From positions 124,001-188,000 of the forward strand of contig JAWRVZ010000101.1 of assembly GCA_037043235.1 (NCBI GenBank): 64,000 nt of DNA, in the 5' to 3' direction. Source of the DNA: Rhodeus uyekii (Eukaryota > Chordata > Actinopteri > Cypriniformes > Acheilognathidae). Below are positions 10,496 to 20,630 of the stretch, one piece after another (position 1 is the first letter of the stretch; every line of letters starts with the position of its first letter). The position numbers and the translations under genes were made by a program. The notes under the pieces were generated by a model. The model worked only from the letters and a program-made list of their open reading frames with translations. It did no database searches and was not told where the DNA came from.

Positions 10496-11087
10496 ATGGT
10501 AGGACCTGCTCGTTCCCAGGAGCTGGTGAGGGCACCACTCCTTCCCCCGGAGGAGGGCTGGGCGGAGAATCTTTTGTTTCTTTCTGTTCCGCCACTGGCC
10601 CCAGGGCCAGTGGTACCCACATTTTCAATAAAAGAGCAGTTTCCTCCATCTCTGGGTCATACTCGGTCCAAGCTGACAGTGGGCGACGCACTGCTTCCCC
10701 CCTCTCAGCCGACCTCTCTTTCGCCACGGACAGGGAGCGGGCAGTCCCAGGACGCGCTGCCTCCTTGTCCCTCCCTTCCAGGCCCCTCACGGGGGCTATG
10801 GAGCCAGGTAAGTGCACCACACGCACTGCCACGACTCCAGGACGCCATGCCTCCTGGGTTGGGCCTCAGAGCTCCCTGCTGCCCCCCCGCGGGTTCGTCG
10901 GTCATCCCCTTGGTGCCTCTCGAACGGAGTTTGGGTGCCTGGTTAGCGCTTCCCACTCCGTCTCGTTGGCTCATTCGGACAATCAGACTCGGCTATGCGA
11001 TTCAGTTCGCCAGGCGGCCCCCCAGGTTCAGCGGCGTTCTGACTACCTCAGTGGAAGGCAAGGACGCTCCTGGCGAAGGGCGCGATC
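10496..11087 (+). CDS. DIRS pol N-terminal linker
   Basis: A proline-rich open frame beginning at ATG 10496. The end, at about 10905-11075, reads LVPLERSLGAWLALPTPSRW then LIRTIRLGYAIQFARRPP, the conserved lead-in to DIRS reverse transcriptase. Near 11060-11075 the family-like reading jumps to the frame of the RT ORF, which suggests a small deletion plus frameshift in this copy (or a programmed shift). The frame itself stays open through to 13765, but between about 11075 and 12700 it is an overlapping shadow of the RT frame. Confidence 0.6.
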
Positions 11088-11108
11088 GAGCCTGTCCCTC
11101 CAGCCGAG

Positions 11109-12767
11109 ATGGAGTCGGGGTTTTACAGCCCCTACTTCATCGTTCCCAAGAAAGGTGGGGGGTTACGGCCTATCCTGGACCTGCGTGTCTTGAATCGGAC
11201 CCTACACAGGCTTCCGTTCAAAATGTTAACACAGAGACGCATCCTCACGTGCGTCCGCTCCCAGGACTGGTTTGCAGCAATCGACCTGAAGGACGCGTAC
11301 TTTCATGTCTCGATTCTCCCTCGTCACAGACCGTTTCTTCGCTTTGCGTTCGAGGGTCGGGCATACCAGTACAAGGTCCTCCCCTTTGGTTTGTCCCTGT
11401 CTCCCCGCGTCTTCACCAAAGTCGCGGAGGCTGCCCTTTCCCCCCTCAGGGAGATGGGAGTCCGCATCCTGAATTATCTCGACGACTGGCTCATTTTGGC
11501 ACAGTCGCAGGATCGGGTGTGCGAGCACAGGGACTTGGTGCTCAGACACCTCAACCATTTGGGGCTTCGGGTCAACTGGGAGAAGAGCAAGCTCTCCCCT
11601 GCGCAGAGCATCTCTTTTCTCGGTTTGGAGTTGGACTCGGTCTCCATGTCAGCACGTCTCACCAACGAACGTGCACAGTCAGTGTTGAACTGCCTGAAAG
11701 TAGTCAGGCGGAAAACAGTGGTCCCACTGAAACAGTTTCAGAGGCTCCTGGGGCATATGTCATCCGCAGCCGCTGTAACACCGCTCGGATTGATGCATAT
11801 GAGACCACTTCAACACTGGTTACGGGACCGAGTCCCGAGGTGGGCTTGGCACCAAGGCGCATTCCGTGTGGCAATCACACCGGCTTGTCGCCAGACGTTC
11901 GGCCCTTGGTCAGACCTTGCTTTTCTACGGGCCGGAGTTCCCCTAGGGCAAGTGTCCAGGCATGTTGTTGTTACAACAGATGCCTCCACCACGGGCTGGG
12001 GTGCCGTGTGCATCGGGCATGCTGCCTCGGGCTCCTGGACAGGACCCCGGCGGCAGTGGCATATCAACTGCCTCGAGTTGCTAGCGGTACACCTTGCCTT
12101 GCGCCGGTTCCGACCGTTGCTGCAGGGCAAGCATGTACTGGTCCGCACGGACAACACATCGACCGTGGCGTACATCAACCATCAGGGTGGTCTACGCTCC
12201 CGTCGCATGTCGCAACTTGCCCGCCACCTCCTCCTTTGGAGTCAGCATCGGCTCAGGTCGCTGCGTGCCGTTTACATTCCGGGCGAGCTCAATCGTGCAG
12301 CCGACGCGCTCTCACGACAGCTCACGTTCCCGGGAGAATGGAGACTCCACCCCCAGGCGGTCCAGCTGATCTGGAGTCGATTCGGGGAAGCGCAGGTAGA
12401 CCTGTTTGCTTCCCGGGAATCCTCCCACTGCAAGTTGTTTTTTTCCCTGACCGTCGGGACCCTCGGCACGGATGCACTGGCACACAGCTGGCCCCGGGGC
12501 CTACGCAAATATGCGTTCCCCCCAGTGAGCCTTCTTGCACAGACCCTGTGCAAGGTCAGGGAGGACGAGGAGCAGGTCTTGTTAGTTGCGCCATACTGGC
12601 CCAACCGGACCTGGTTTCCAGAACTCTCACTCCTCGCGACAGCCCCTCCCTGGCGCATTCCCTTGAGGAAGGACCTGCTTTCTCAGGGACAGGGCACCAT
12701 TTGGCACCCGCGTCCAGATCTTTGGAACCTCCACGTGTGGTCCCTGGACGGGATGCGGAAGACTTAA
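11109..12767 (+). CDS. DIRS reverse transcriptase-RNase H
   Basis: 552 codons from ATG 11109; the same frame is open a little further upstream (LLAKGAIEPVPPAEM before the ATG). RT motifs appear in order: FIVPKKGGGLRPILDLR, then AIDLKDAYFHV (first catalytic Asp), LPFGLSLSPRVF, and NYLDDW at 11472-11489 (catalytic Asp pair). RNase H follows: TTDASTTGWG, CLELLAVHLAL, RTDNTSTVAYIN, RAADALSR with the acidic residues present. No stop or frameshift interrupts it, so the enzyme may still be functional. It ends just before the recombinase, which lies in another frame. Confidence 0.9.
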   Translation: MESGFYSPYFIVPKKGGGLRPILDLRVLNRTLHRLPFKMLTQRRILTCVRSQDWFAAIDLKDAYFHVSILPRHRPFLRFAFEGRAYQYKVLPFGLSLSPRVFTKVAEAALSPLREMGVRILNYLDDWLILAQSQDRVCEHRDLVLRHLNHLGLRVNWEKSKLSPAQSISFLGLELDSVSMSARLTNERAQSVLNCLKVVRRKTVVPLKQFQRLLGHMSSAAAVTPLGLMHMRPLQHWLRDRVPRWAWHQGAFRVAITPACRQTFGPWSDLAFLRAGVPLGQVSRHVVVTTDASTTGWGAVCIGHAASGSWTGPRRQWHINCLELLAVHLALRRFRPLLQGKHVLVRTDNTSTVAYINHQGGLRSRRMSQLARHLLLWSQHRLRSLRAVYIPGELNRAADALSRQLTFPGEWRLHPQAVQLIWSRFGEAQVDLFASRESSHCKLFFSLTVGTLGTDALAHSWPRGLRKYAFPPVSLLAQTLCKVREDEEQVLLVAPYWPNRTWFPELSLLATAPPWRIPLRKDLLSQGQGTIWHPRPDLWNLHVWSLDGMRKT

Positions 12768-13765
12768 GTGCCCTACCACCGGCGGTGGTAGACACTATCA
12801 CTTCGGCTAGAGCCCCCTCTACGAGGCTGGCATATGCCTTGAAGTGGAGTCTATTCTCTGAGTGGTGTTCTTCCCGGCGGGAAGACCCCCGGACTTGCCC
12901 GATCAGCTCTGTGCTTTCCTTCCTTCAAGGTGGGTTGGAGCGGCGGCTGTCCCCCTCTACCTTGAAGGTATACGTCGCCGCCATTGCAGCTCATCATGTT
13001 CCCGTCAATGGCAGGTCTCTTGGAAAGCACGACCTGGTCATCAGGTTCCTGAGAGGGACCAGGAGATTAAATCCTCCTAGGCCGCCCCTCTTTCCCTCCT
13101 GGGACCTCTCTGTCGTTCTCTCAGGCCTACAGAGAGTTCCCTTCGAGCCCCTCGAGTCAGTGGAGCTCAAGATCTTGTCTCTCAAGACAGTGCTCCTGAC
13201 TGCACTCGCTTCCTTTAAGAGGGTAGGGGACCTGCAGGCATTTTCGGTCAGTGAAACGTGCCTTGAATTCGGGCCGGCCTGGTCCCACGTTGTCCTGAGG
13301 CCCCGGCCTGGATATGTGCCCAAGGTTCCCACCACTCCCTTTCGGGATCAGGTGGTGAACTTGCAAGCACTGCCCCGGGAGGAGGCAGACCCAGCCCTCG
13401 CGTTGCTGTGTCCCGTCCGTGCACTACGTGTCTATGTGGACCGCACGCAGAGCTTTAGAAGCTCCGAGCCGCTCTTTGTCTGTTTTGGGGGACAGCAGAA
13501 GGGAAAGGCTGTCTCCAAGCAGAGGTTGGCCCACTGGATAGTGGATGCCATCGCCCTGGCATATCAGGCTCGGGGCGAGCCATGCCCCCTGGGGGTGAGG
13601 GCGCACTCCACACGGGGTGTTGCTTCCTCCTGGGCGTTGGCACGTGGCGCCTCTCTGACAGACATCTGCAAAGCTGCGGGCTGGGCGACACCTAATACAT
13701 TCGCGAGATTCTACAATCTCCGGGTGGAGCCAGTTTCTTCCTGTGTGCTGGGAACAAACAGGTGA
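12700..13765 (+). CDS. DIRS tyrosine recombinase
   Basis: Read in the frame that ends at 13765. The N-terminal core-binding part is SARAPSTRLAYALKW (about 12800-12845) through SPSTLKVYVAAIAAHH. The catalytic domain has the first Arg in FKRVGDLQ (13220), HSTRG with the His-x-x-Arg pair (13604-13615), AGWATPNTFARFY with the nucleophilic Tyr (13712). All R-H-R-Y residues are present. In DIRS elements this enzyme inserts the circular DNA without a DDE integrase. No ATG marks its start; it overlaps the RT frame end, so expression probably needs frameshifting, reinitiation or splicing. Confidence 0.85.
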
Positions 13766-14498
13766 CCGGCTCGGTGTCCTGCTTGCAGCGCCATGCCCCT
13801 TAATAAGGGGATACGAGCGCTTATCTACTCCTCAGGTGAGTTCCCCGTCTGGCGAACCCTGATTCGAGTTCCTCCTGCATCCTTCGGTATCGGACGCGGC
13901 GGAGGCGTCTGACGCCAGGCCCAGTACTCGTGTGCATGCCCCAGTGGTCAGCCCTTGTACTGGACTAGATGCCCATGTGACGAGATTCCCTCTTGGTAAT
14001 CCCATATGTGTACGCTCCACGGTACGGTTTCCTTCTTGGTAAACCCGTGTCTTTCCCTTGGCAGTTCTGTTCTGCCAGTCCCTTTGGTACGCGCTCCTCC
14101 CTGGGGTAGGACCTACCATGGGGACTTACATATGTCATACTGCCCCTCGGGTCAGTCCATATGTGTCCTACCGCACATTACCTCCCCCTTGGGCAGGGTG
14201 TGGTCTCTGTAGCGTCTGTACGCTCGCCCAGCGTTGATTACTAAGCGGGTCGAGCTGATCTGCGGAATTGAGATCCGAAGCTCTCTTCCCTGTGAGGCTC
14301 ACGCAGGAACAGAAGCTTAGTCCTTCCTCACGTTGGCCTTCCCCTCCATCCCGATTGGCGTGGAGGCCTAAGTCGGCTTTCGCGGGGCGCTGGGTAGGTT
14401 ATGTCCGCAGAGGCAGTTGTCCTTGGCACGCCACTGCTTGCCAACATCTGCATCTCCGATTCTCGTAACATGGCCAGTGCCTGTGGCGCTTTCCATAG

Positions 14499-14616
14499 GG
14501 ACCCCATGACGTCAGTCCGACGTAACGTCGAACGTGACTGACTGATAGGGAACGTCTAGGTTACTATTGTAACCCCCGTTCCCTGAAGGAGGGAACGGAG
14601 ACGTTACGTCCCCCGG
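14499..14616 (+). repeat. DIRS internal complementary region
   Basis: The left half (14499-14553) is the reverse complement of the element's left end. The right half (14551-14616) is the reverse complement of its right end. The two meet at AAC (GTT inverted) at 14551-14553. This region is thought to template completion of the ends and circularisation. It contains the CRE octamer at 14507-14514. Confidence 0.88.
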
Positions 14617-14654
14617 CCACAGGCCTGAGCCACCGCTGAGACCGGGATACACTC

Positions 14655-14836
14655 TCGGCTCCTCAGCAAAATATGAATGAAGTGAGCGATGCCGGTCCTA
14701 TTTATACCCGGAAGCCGGGTGGGGCGGGACTCGGCATGCAAATCTCACTAGCCAATGTTCATTGGCGCGTTTAGTTATATTGGGAGGTGATTGGGCTCCC
14801 AAGCGAGACCCCATGACGTCAGTCCGACGTAACGTC
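14655..14836 (-). repeat. DIRS right inverted terminal repeat
   Basis: Inverted copy of 8648-8831. It carries an outward-to-inward mirror TATA (14699-14706) and CRE octamer (14814-14821), so it could drive antisense transcription into the recombinase end of the element. It is followed by the extra terminal segment 14837-14885, present only at this end and in the internal complementary region. Confidence 0.88.
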
Positions 14837-14885
14837 TCCGTTCCCTCCTTCAGGGAACGGGGGTTACAATAGTAACCTAGACGTT

Positions 14886-16295
14886 TCTTATTACATTTTG
14901 AGTAGTTTTATTCAAGTTTTTCAAAATACTTCATAAAGCAATTAAATCTATTAACTGTATCGCAATCCTGTGATGACAGATCACTGTATCTAATCCTCTT
15001 TATTTAGTTTAACCCTTTCTCAAGTAATTTTAAATTATTCTAGCTGAAATAAATAAATAATCCTTCAGCGAGTTTGTAGACTGTTATTTTTGAGCACATG
15101 ACCTCATTGTTTCCATAGTAACAGACCGCAGCCACAACAGCATTGTATGAGAGATATATCGCTTTTATTTAGTTTTTCATGCTTTATTCAAAATTTTCAC
15201 AAACTTGCCATGTTAGTTTGTGCCGCAATTCAGAGAATCTGATCAGATTTACAACATGTAAATTCAGTCGCTTTTCCCGAAATACATAAAAATGAGGGGC
15301 TGGTGAAGTGGGAGAAGAACAGATTGAACTTTATAGTAAAAAAATTTAAGTCATCAAACACTTGTTTTTGCCCAATGTGACCTTGTAAGATTTTCAGGTT
15401 GAATAGATAGACAAATTGAATAAAGTTATCAAACACTGAAACACAAAAATTATCAATTAAATATAGATTAAGCCTTATTTATAAAGGTAAGTGCTGTTTG
15501 ACCACTGAAGAAGACCAGCCTAAAAATGTAATTTTAATCCTATTTTGTTATTTCCAGTTGTTTGGGAGACGAGTGTCTCTCTCACTGTCTATGATGGGCT
15601 GTGTTGGGGAAAGTAATGCATTACAATATTGTGTTACTCCCTTAAAAAGTAACTAATCGTGCTAATTATTAACTCTTTAAGAAAAATAATACATTATGGA
15701 TCATTATGATCCTTGTTCACACCAGGTGATCATCAGAAGATCAGACTGGCATCTGATAACTAAAATAAAACACACAGTCACATATGCAGAATGAGACATT
15801 ACAACTGTCACATCTTCTCATGTGAAAACGTAATTAGATAAGCTATATAAATACCTTCTCAAACCTGATAATATAGCTTTTTCCTGATGCTCAAAGTTAC
15901 TTTATAAAATCAAAAGGTATTGAAAGGTCACATTTAAACAACGATCAGCTGATCCAGAACCAGCAGAAGTGATCCTTACACGCCAATACAAATGTAAAAT
16001 CAGTAATAACAAACAACCCAAATCTTAGATTATCACAAACACAAAGACAGTTAAAAGGCAATAATATAATATATATAATTTTTACAATCAGTCACAACAC
16101 TATAAGCAGAATAAAACTTGAAGTAAACAGATTAAAGTTTAGAGACCTACAGAAACTGAAGCTGAATTGAAGACTTATTATCTGACGATCTCAGGCAAAA
16201 TATTCACACACACACGCACACGCACACGCACACGCACACGCACACGCACACGCACACACTCACACTCACACTCACACTCACTCACTCTTTCTCTC
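14886..16295. other. AT-rich intergenic DNA
   Basis: I see no gene in this stretch. It contains fragments of common MITE-like sequence (around 15600-15660) and a (CACACG)n-type array at 16205-16278 that grades into cactca repeats up to 16290. Confidence 0.5.
16205..16278. repeat. (CACACG)n microsatellite
   Basis: Six-base units cacacg repeat without interruption and then change to actcac units, just outside the Tc1 terminus at 16296. Confidence 0.9.
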
Positions 16296-16782
16296 TATAC
16301 ACTCACCTAAAGGATTATTAGGAGCACCTGTTCAATTTCTCATGAATGCAATGATCTAATCAATCAATCAGATGGCAGCTGCATCACTGCATTTAGGGGT
16401 TGGTGCTGGACAAGACAATCTCCTGAACTCCAAACTGAATGTCAGAATGGGAAAGGTGATTTCAGCAGTTTTGAGCATGGCATGGTTGTTGGTGCCAGAC
16501 GGGCTGTTACTGCAGCCGGGTAACAGTTACTGGGATTTTAACGCACAACCATTTCGAGGGTTTAAAAAGAATGGTGTGAAAAGGAAAACGCATCCAGTAT
16601 GTGGCAGTCCTGTGGGAGAAAATGCCTTGTTGATGCTAGAGGTCAGAGGTCATGGGCCGACTGATTCAAGCTGATAGAAGAGCAACTTTGACTGAAATCA
16701 AAACTCGTTACAACCGAGGTATGCAGCAAAACATTTGTGAAGCCACAACACGCATAAACTTGAGGCTTGTAAGGTAAACAAG
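16296..16782 (+). mobile_element. Tc1-like transposon, 5' piece
   Basis: It starts with the terminus tatacactcacctaaagga. The transposase reading is decayed but recognisable on the plus strand (start of the DNA-binding domain around 16440-16740, with an internal deletion). It breaks off at about 16782. The next colinear part of the same family is at 18066-18190 and the other terminus at 28741-28855. Confidence 0.7.
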
Positions 16783-18065
16783 ATCGCTGGAGATTGACCA
16801 CAGCCAAACATTTTCGAAGTGCAGCCCACTGATTTGCAATCACCTCATCCTCATAATATAGGGCCTTCCACAGGCACTGTTATTACTGTTGTATCTCTTC
16901 CTGTTCACCCCATCTTCCCCCATCTCTTCTCTCCAAAGGGTGAAACGATCTGAAACTCACCCAACAGTACATATGGTTTAATGTAAAGAACTATCATACA
17001 ATGTTATACATGTTTGGTATCATTTGAAATGTCTAAGTGTGACTGGTACAAAGGTCTTATTCCCATGAGAAGCAAACCACGGTTGTTAAAGGTTAAAGAG
17101 TTAGAAATGTCTGGTTTATTTGGGATGGGCTTGCCACTCCCAAGGTCTTCCATGCTAATTACTGACTCTCCTCAGAAACCAAAAGGTCCATTGTTGACTG
17201 ATGTTTAACACTTCAAAGAAGTTCTTGTCCTGGTCTGGGGTAATTAAGGAAAAGTATCAGAATGCTCATGGCTGGTCTGTCTGGTGGTGGTCAGATTCAT
17301 CCAATAGACACTCTGCATAGTGAATTTTTCTAGACGATTGATGACCAAGATCGGCCCATAATGTTAAGTGTTTCCTAAGTTCAGGTATGCATCTTTTACT
17401 CTTTCCAAGCATTCGATGTTTGTATTGACTATCCTTTAATTCGAATATGTAATTGGCACAATACGTTTACCTGAATGTTAATAAATTGTTACGTTTGATT
17501 TATTCTGTCTTCTAAATTATTCACTTCAGTAGATTATGTTGCATCCTTTGTTACCGCAAATCTGTGTCCAGGGTTAAATGCATACTAGATCTCAGGTTGG
17601 ATGGAGTATTCAGCACATCATCTGAGATTATAGATTTCTGATTAACTGCTCGACTTTAATTAAGTTGTTATGCAGTCGCACAATAGGCGTCTGTAGGGGG
17701 CTAAACTAAACAGTTATTTAAATCACGACAAGCATGGGCGGTCTGTTAAATAACTTTAGCCATAGCCTCTGATTAATATTCGGACTGGAGAGTTTGTGAC
17801 CGTGAGATCCATGTACCGACCAGCGTGAGACCCGAATGAACGAGTGTAATAAGAGTAATGAGTTCGATATAATAATCAGATGTATATTTACCAAATTATT
17901 ATACTAATGACCGACGACCAATTGGCTTTCTAAAATCAACCCGCGGTCATATTTAAACATGGAGTCAGATTATAAGCGAGTGCATATTCGCCACAACTGA
18001 AAAGGCTGAACGCGCAGTTATCCTTCACCTGCTCCTCGGATACAGTCATTGGACCGAGCCGAGCG
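16783..18065. mobile_element. Unidentified insertion inside the Tc1 copy
   Basis: About 1.28 kb separates two adjacent pieces of the Tc1 transposase; ggc occurs at both junctions. The content includes a decayed region with TATA-like sequence near 17950. No convincing ORF is present. It may be a solo LTR or a decayed retroelement; I cannot name the family. Confidence 0.4.
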
Positions 18066-18190
18066 GGCCCCTCTTTTAACTGGCGGATGGGCTACAACAG
18101 CAGAAGCCCCCACTGGGTGCAACTTATCTCCACTACAAATAGGAAAAAGAGACTACAATTTGCACGGGCTCACCAAAATTGGACAGTTGA
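18066..18190 (+). pseudogene. Tc1-like transposase, middle piece
   Basis: It continues the Tc1 reading from 16782 (ggatgggctacaacagcag onward, coding for the end of the DNA-binding region and LQFA-x-AHQNW-type motif) and stops at about 18190, where minus-strand gypsy sequence begins. The DDE domain is absent. Confidence 0.65.
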
Positions 18191-19234
18191 AGACTGTGTG
18201 CTTGATTCCATACCACCTCACTCCGTTGAAACCAGTCACTGATGGCTGGAACCTCAAACAGTTCCCCGGACTATGGAAATAGCTGTGGTTGGACTCCCAG
18301 AACACATTGAAAGGGTGTAAGATTAGTGGCAGGTTTGAACATAGAATTGTGTGTTTACTCAGCTCAGGGAAGGAATTTTGATTCTGTTGAAAGTGCGTAC
18401 GGAGGAATTTGGTGATCTCGTGATTCAAACGTATGGTTTGTTCCGGATGTGACTTGTGGGCCTCGATCTGAGACAATATCCTTGGGAATTCAAAGTCTGT
18501 AATAGCGGAATATGTAGTGAAGCAAGTGTTTGGCTGTTTCAAGGGCTGAAGGGAGCTTAGGCAGAGATATTAGTCGGCAAGCTTTGGAAAATTGATCAAT
18601 GACTGTAATAATGGTGGTGTTACCTTGAGAGGCGGGTAGGTCGGTAATTAAGTCGATGGCTTTGTGGGATGAGTATTGGCTGTAGTAATCCTGCTGGTAG
18701 TTGTCGGGGTGTCTTTGCAGCTGAAAATGAATGACAAATATAAACAAAGTTATTGGTGTCTACCTGCAGTGTGTCCCACCAGAATTGGTTCTGTATTAGA
18801 CATATTGTGATTGCGATCCCTGGAAAACCAGAGCTGGTAGAAGAGTGTACCCAACGAATAACCTTTTCCCTGAGTCATGGAGGAACAAATGTTCGATGAG
18901 CTGGACATTCTGCAGGTGGTGTGAAGTGAAGTTGGGATAATGGGTTCTGAGTGAGGATTCAGAGAGATTCAGATTTCATACTGTTGTGAGAGTGCATCTG
19001 CCTTGATGTTCTTTGAGCCTGGGATGTATGTGATGGTGAAATCAAAACGAGTGAAGAATAGTGCCCACCTGGCCTGCTGAGGGTTGAACCTTTTGGCTGA
19101 TTGTAGGTATTCTAAGTTGCAGTGATCAATTAATACCAGGAATGGGTGTCGCCATTCTTCAAATTCCGCTTTCATGGCTAACAGTTCACGATTACCCATG
19201 TCGGAACTTTGTTCGGCGGGTGATAGTTGTCTAG

Positions 19235-19320
19235 AGCAGTGGTCCCCAACCCCCAGTCCGCGGCACGGTACCGGTCCGTCGATGAAATGGTACCACCGGT
19301 GCAAGCGGCTGTGGCGCTGT
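19235..19320 (+). repeat. hAT-like terminus fragment
   Basis: A string beginning cagtggtccccaaccccc directly interrupts the gypsy RNase H frame. This is a common hAT transposon end. The opposite terminus was not found nearby, so the element is truncated or rearranged. Confidence 0.45.
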
Positions 19321-19682
19321 GACTATGGAGGCGTTTGAACAGTCTCGCTTGCGCTCGCACAAGCTCGTGATGGATAAGGACAGGCAGACGGATGGAGGGG
19401 GGCTGGGATTGGGATCGGGTGTGTATGGTGTGAGTGAGTCTGAGATTGTGTTGTGTGGGAATGTTAGCCATAACTTCAGATGTTTTCGAGTTCAGTTCTG
19501 AGGTTTGTCCTTGAAGGGAGATAAGGTAGTGCACAGGGAAAGATAGCAGACCAAGCTGTCAGGCTGACCTCCCAACCGAGAGATAGGGACAAGTGAGGTT
19601 CGGGTTGGGTAGTTGATTAGGTCAGGCAAATAAAAATTTCGGTAATTTGTCCGGATCATAATCAATCAATCAGTTCTGGTCC

Positions 19683-20201
19683 TCAGCACTCGCGTCCGGT
19701 CCGAGCAGTTCCCCTAGACATTACGTCCAGCCTAATGGCCAGACCAGTTACAGTCCGTAAAAGTTCACCGATCTGACCCCCGATGGAGCCCACTCTTCCC
19801 TGCGTATCCGCAGTCCGGACTGCGTTGTTACGGTTCAGTTCCTCAATCTGTATCAGTCTCTGATCTAATTCCTTCAAACGGTCACACACAACCCCTAAGC
19901 ATTCCTTAATTTCCACAGACTGCGGCTGGGTTAATTTGCTTGCAGCTGACTTGCCAATCTTCCGATAGGTCAGGGCAATCCCAAAGCCAAAGCATAGGAA
20001 CCCCGCCATCAATAATCCAATCATGTATAAATCTTCCGCATCCTCCACGGACAGAGCCTCCAGGCACAGGACTTGCCGGTTGTTCCATGCGTCCATCACG
20101 TACCCTGCAGCAAAGGTCCCGTCCAGGCAGGTGGGTTCTCCCAGGGCACCCTTCCTTTGTGAGAAAATCCTATTGATCGCGCTGATTGACCAGTTAGTCA
20201 A
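19683..20201 (-). CDS. Unknown ORF with one membrane helix and coiled coil
   Basis: 172 codons on the minus strand. Residues about 60-80 form a hydrophobic helix (MIGLLMAGFLCFGFGIALTY) followed by a basic stretch. Residues about 95-150 are heptad-like (LKELDQRLIQIEEL, then IGGQIGELLRTVTGLAIRLD). It sits inside the insertion that splits the gypsy pol. I do not recognise the family. It could be an accessory or envelope-like product of a mobile element, or a random frame; the amphipathic pattern argues for the former. Confidence 0.4.
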   Translation of the reverse strand: MTNWSISAINRIFSQRKGALGEPTCLDGTFAAGYVMDAWNNRQVLCLEALSVEDAEDLYMIGLLMAGFLCFGFGIALTYRKIGKSAASKLTQPQSVEIKECLGVVCDRLKELDQRLIQIEELNRNNAVRTADTQGRVGSIGGQIGELLRTVTGLAIRLDVMSRGTARTGREC

Positions 20202-20630
20202 TTACATTTCAGTATTTTCTGGAGTCCAGCAAGCAGCGGGTCAGAGAGAAAAAAAAGACAAAATACCAAAGCGCCAGAGCACAGCGGGAGCAGAGAGAAA
20301 ACACGTCTGCACTGTATGATGAGACAGACTGGAAGGAATCCTCATGGCATGCCTTAATCATGGCTCTGAGCGGTGCTGCAACTGAACTGAAGTTTCTGCT
20401 GAATTGTCTGTAAAAATTAGTGAAACCCAGAAAACTCTGTAATTCTTTTATGGTGATTGGCTGTGACCAGTTCAAACCAGCTTGCACCTTCTTTTCATCC
20501 ATAGCGACTCCTTCCGGGCTGATGATGTAACCAAGGAAGGATACTGAAGACTGATGAAATTCACATTTCTCGGCTTTGGCATAAAGTTGATGCTTGATAA
20601 GATGCTGTAGAGCTGTGCATACCTGCTATT

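Larger units (their letters stand above)
8624..14885 (+). mobile_element. DIRS-type tyrosine-recombinase retrotransposon, near complete
   Basis: The element has inverted terminal repeats (8648-8831 and 14655-14836), not direct LTRs. It codes for gag, RT-RNase H and a tyrosine recombinase, and carries an internal complementary region (about 14499-14616) that joins inverted copies of both outer ends. Both genomic borders and the internal junction share the trinucleotide GTT (8624-8626, 14883-14885, and AAC at 14551-14553). This is the expected trace of a circular intermediate inserted by site-specific recombination without target duplication. It sits directly after the Tigger element. Confidence 0.92.
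18190..20630 (-). mobile_element. Ty3/gypsy pol remnant, interrupted
   Basis: Read on the minus strand from 20620 down. An RT thumb and connection segment (FLGFTNFYRQFSRNFSSVAAPL, about 20500-20330) comes first. After a gap comes RNase H (ELLAMKAEFEEWRHPF, NLEYLQSAKRFNPQQARW, ADALSQQ, 19225-18975), then integrase core (IDLITDLPASQGNTTIITVIDQFSKACRL, 18660-18550). Stops and frameshifts show it is dead. 19233-20328 is foreign sequence inserted between RT and RNase H. Confidence 0.8.

Noticed and set aside
9642..10832. Long minus-strand frame opposite DIRS gag
   Set aside because: High GC suppresses stops on the opposite strand; it has no family-like motif and lies entirely across gag and the pol linker.
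11088..12699. Continuous reading of the plus-strand frame 10496-13765 as one protein
   Set aside because: Over this part the recognisable RT and RNase H motifs are in another frame; only the ends of the long frame carry conserved blocks.
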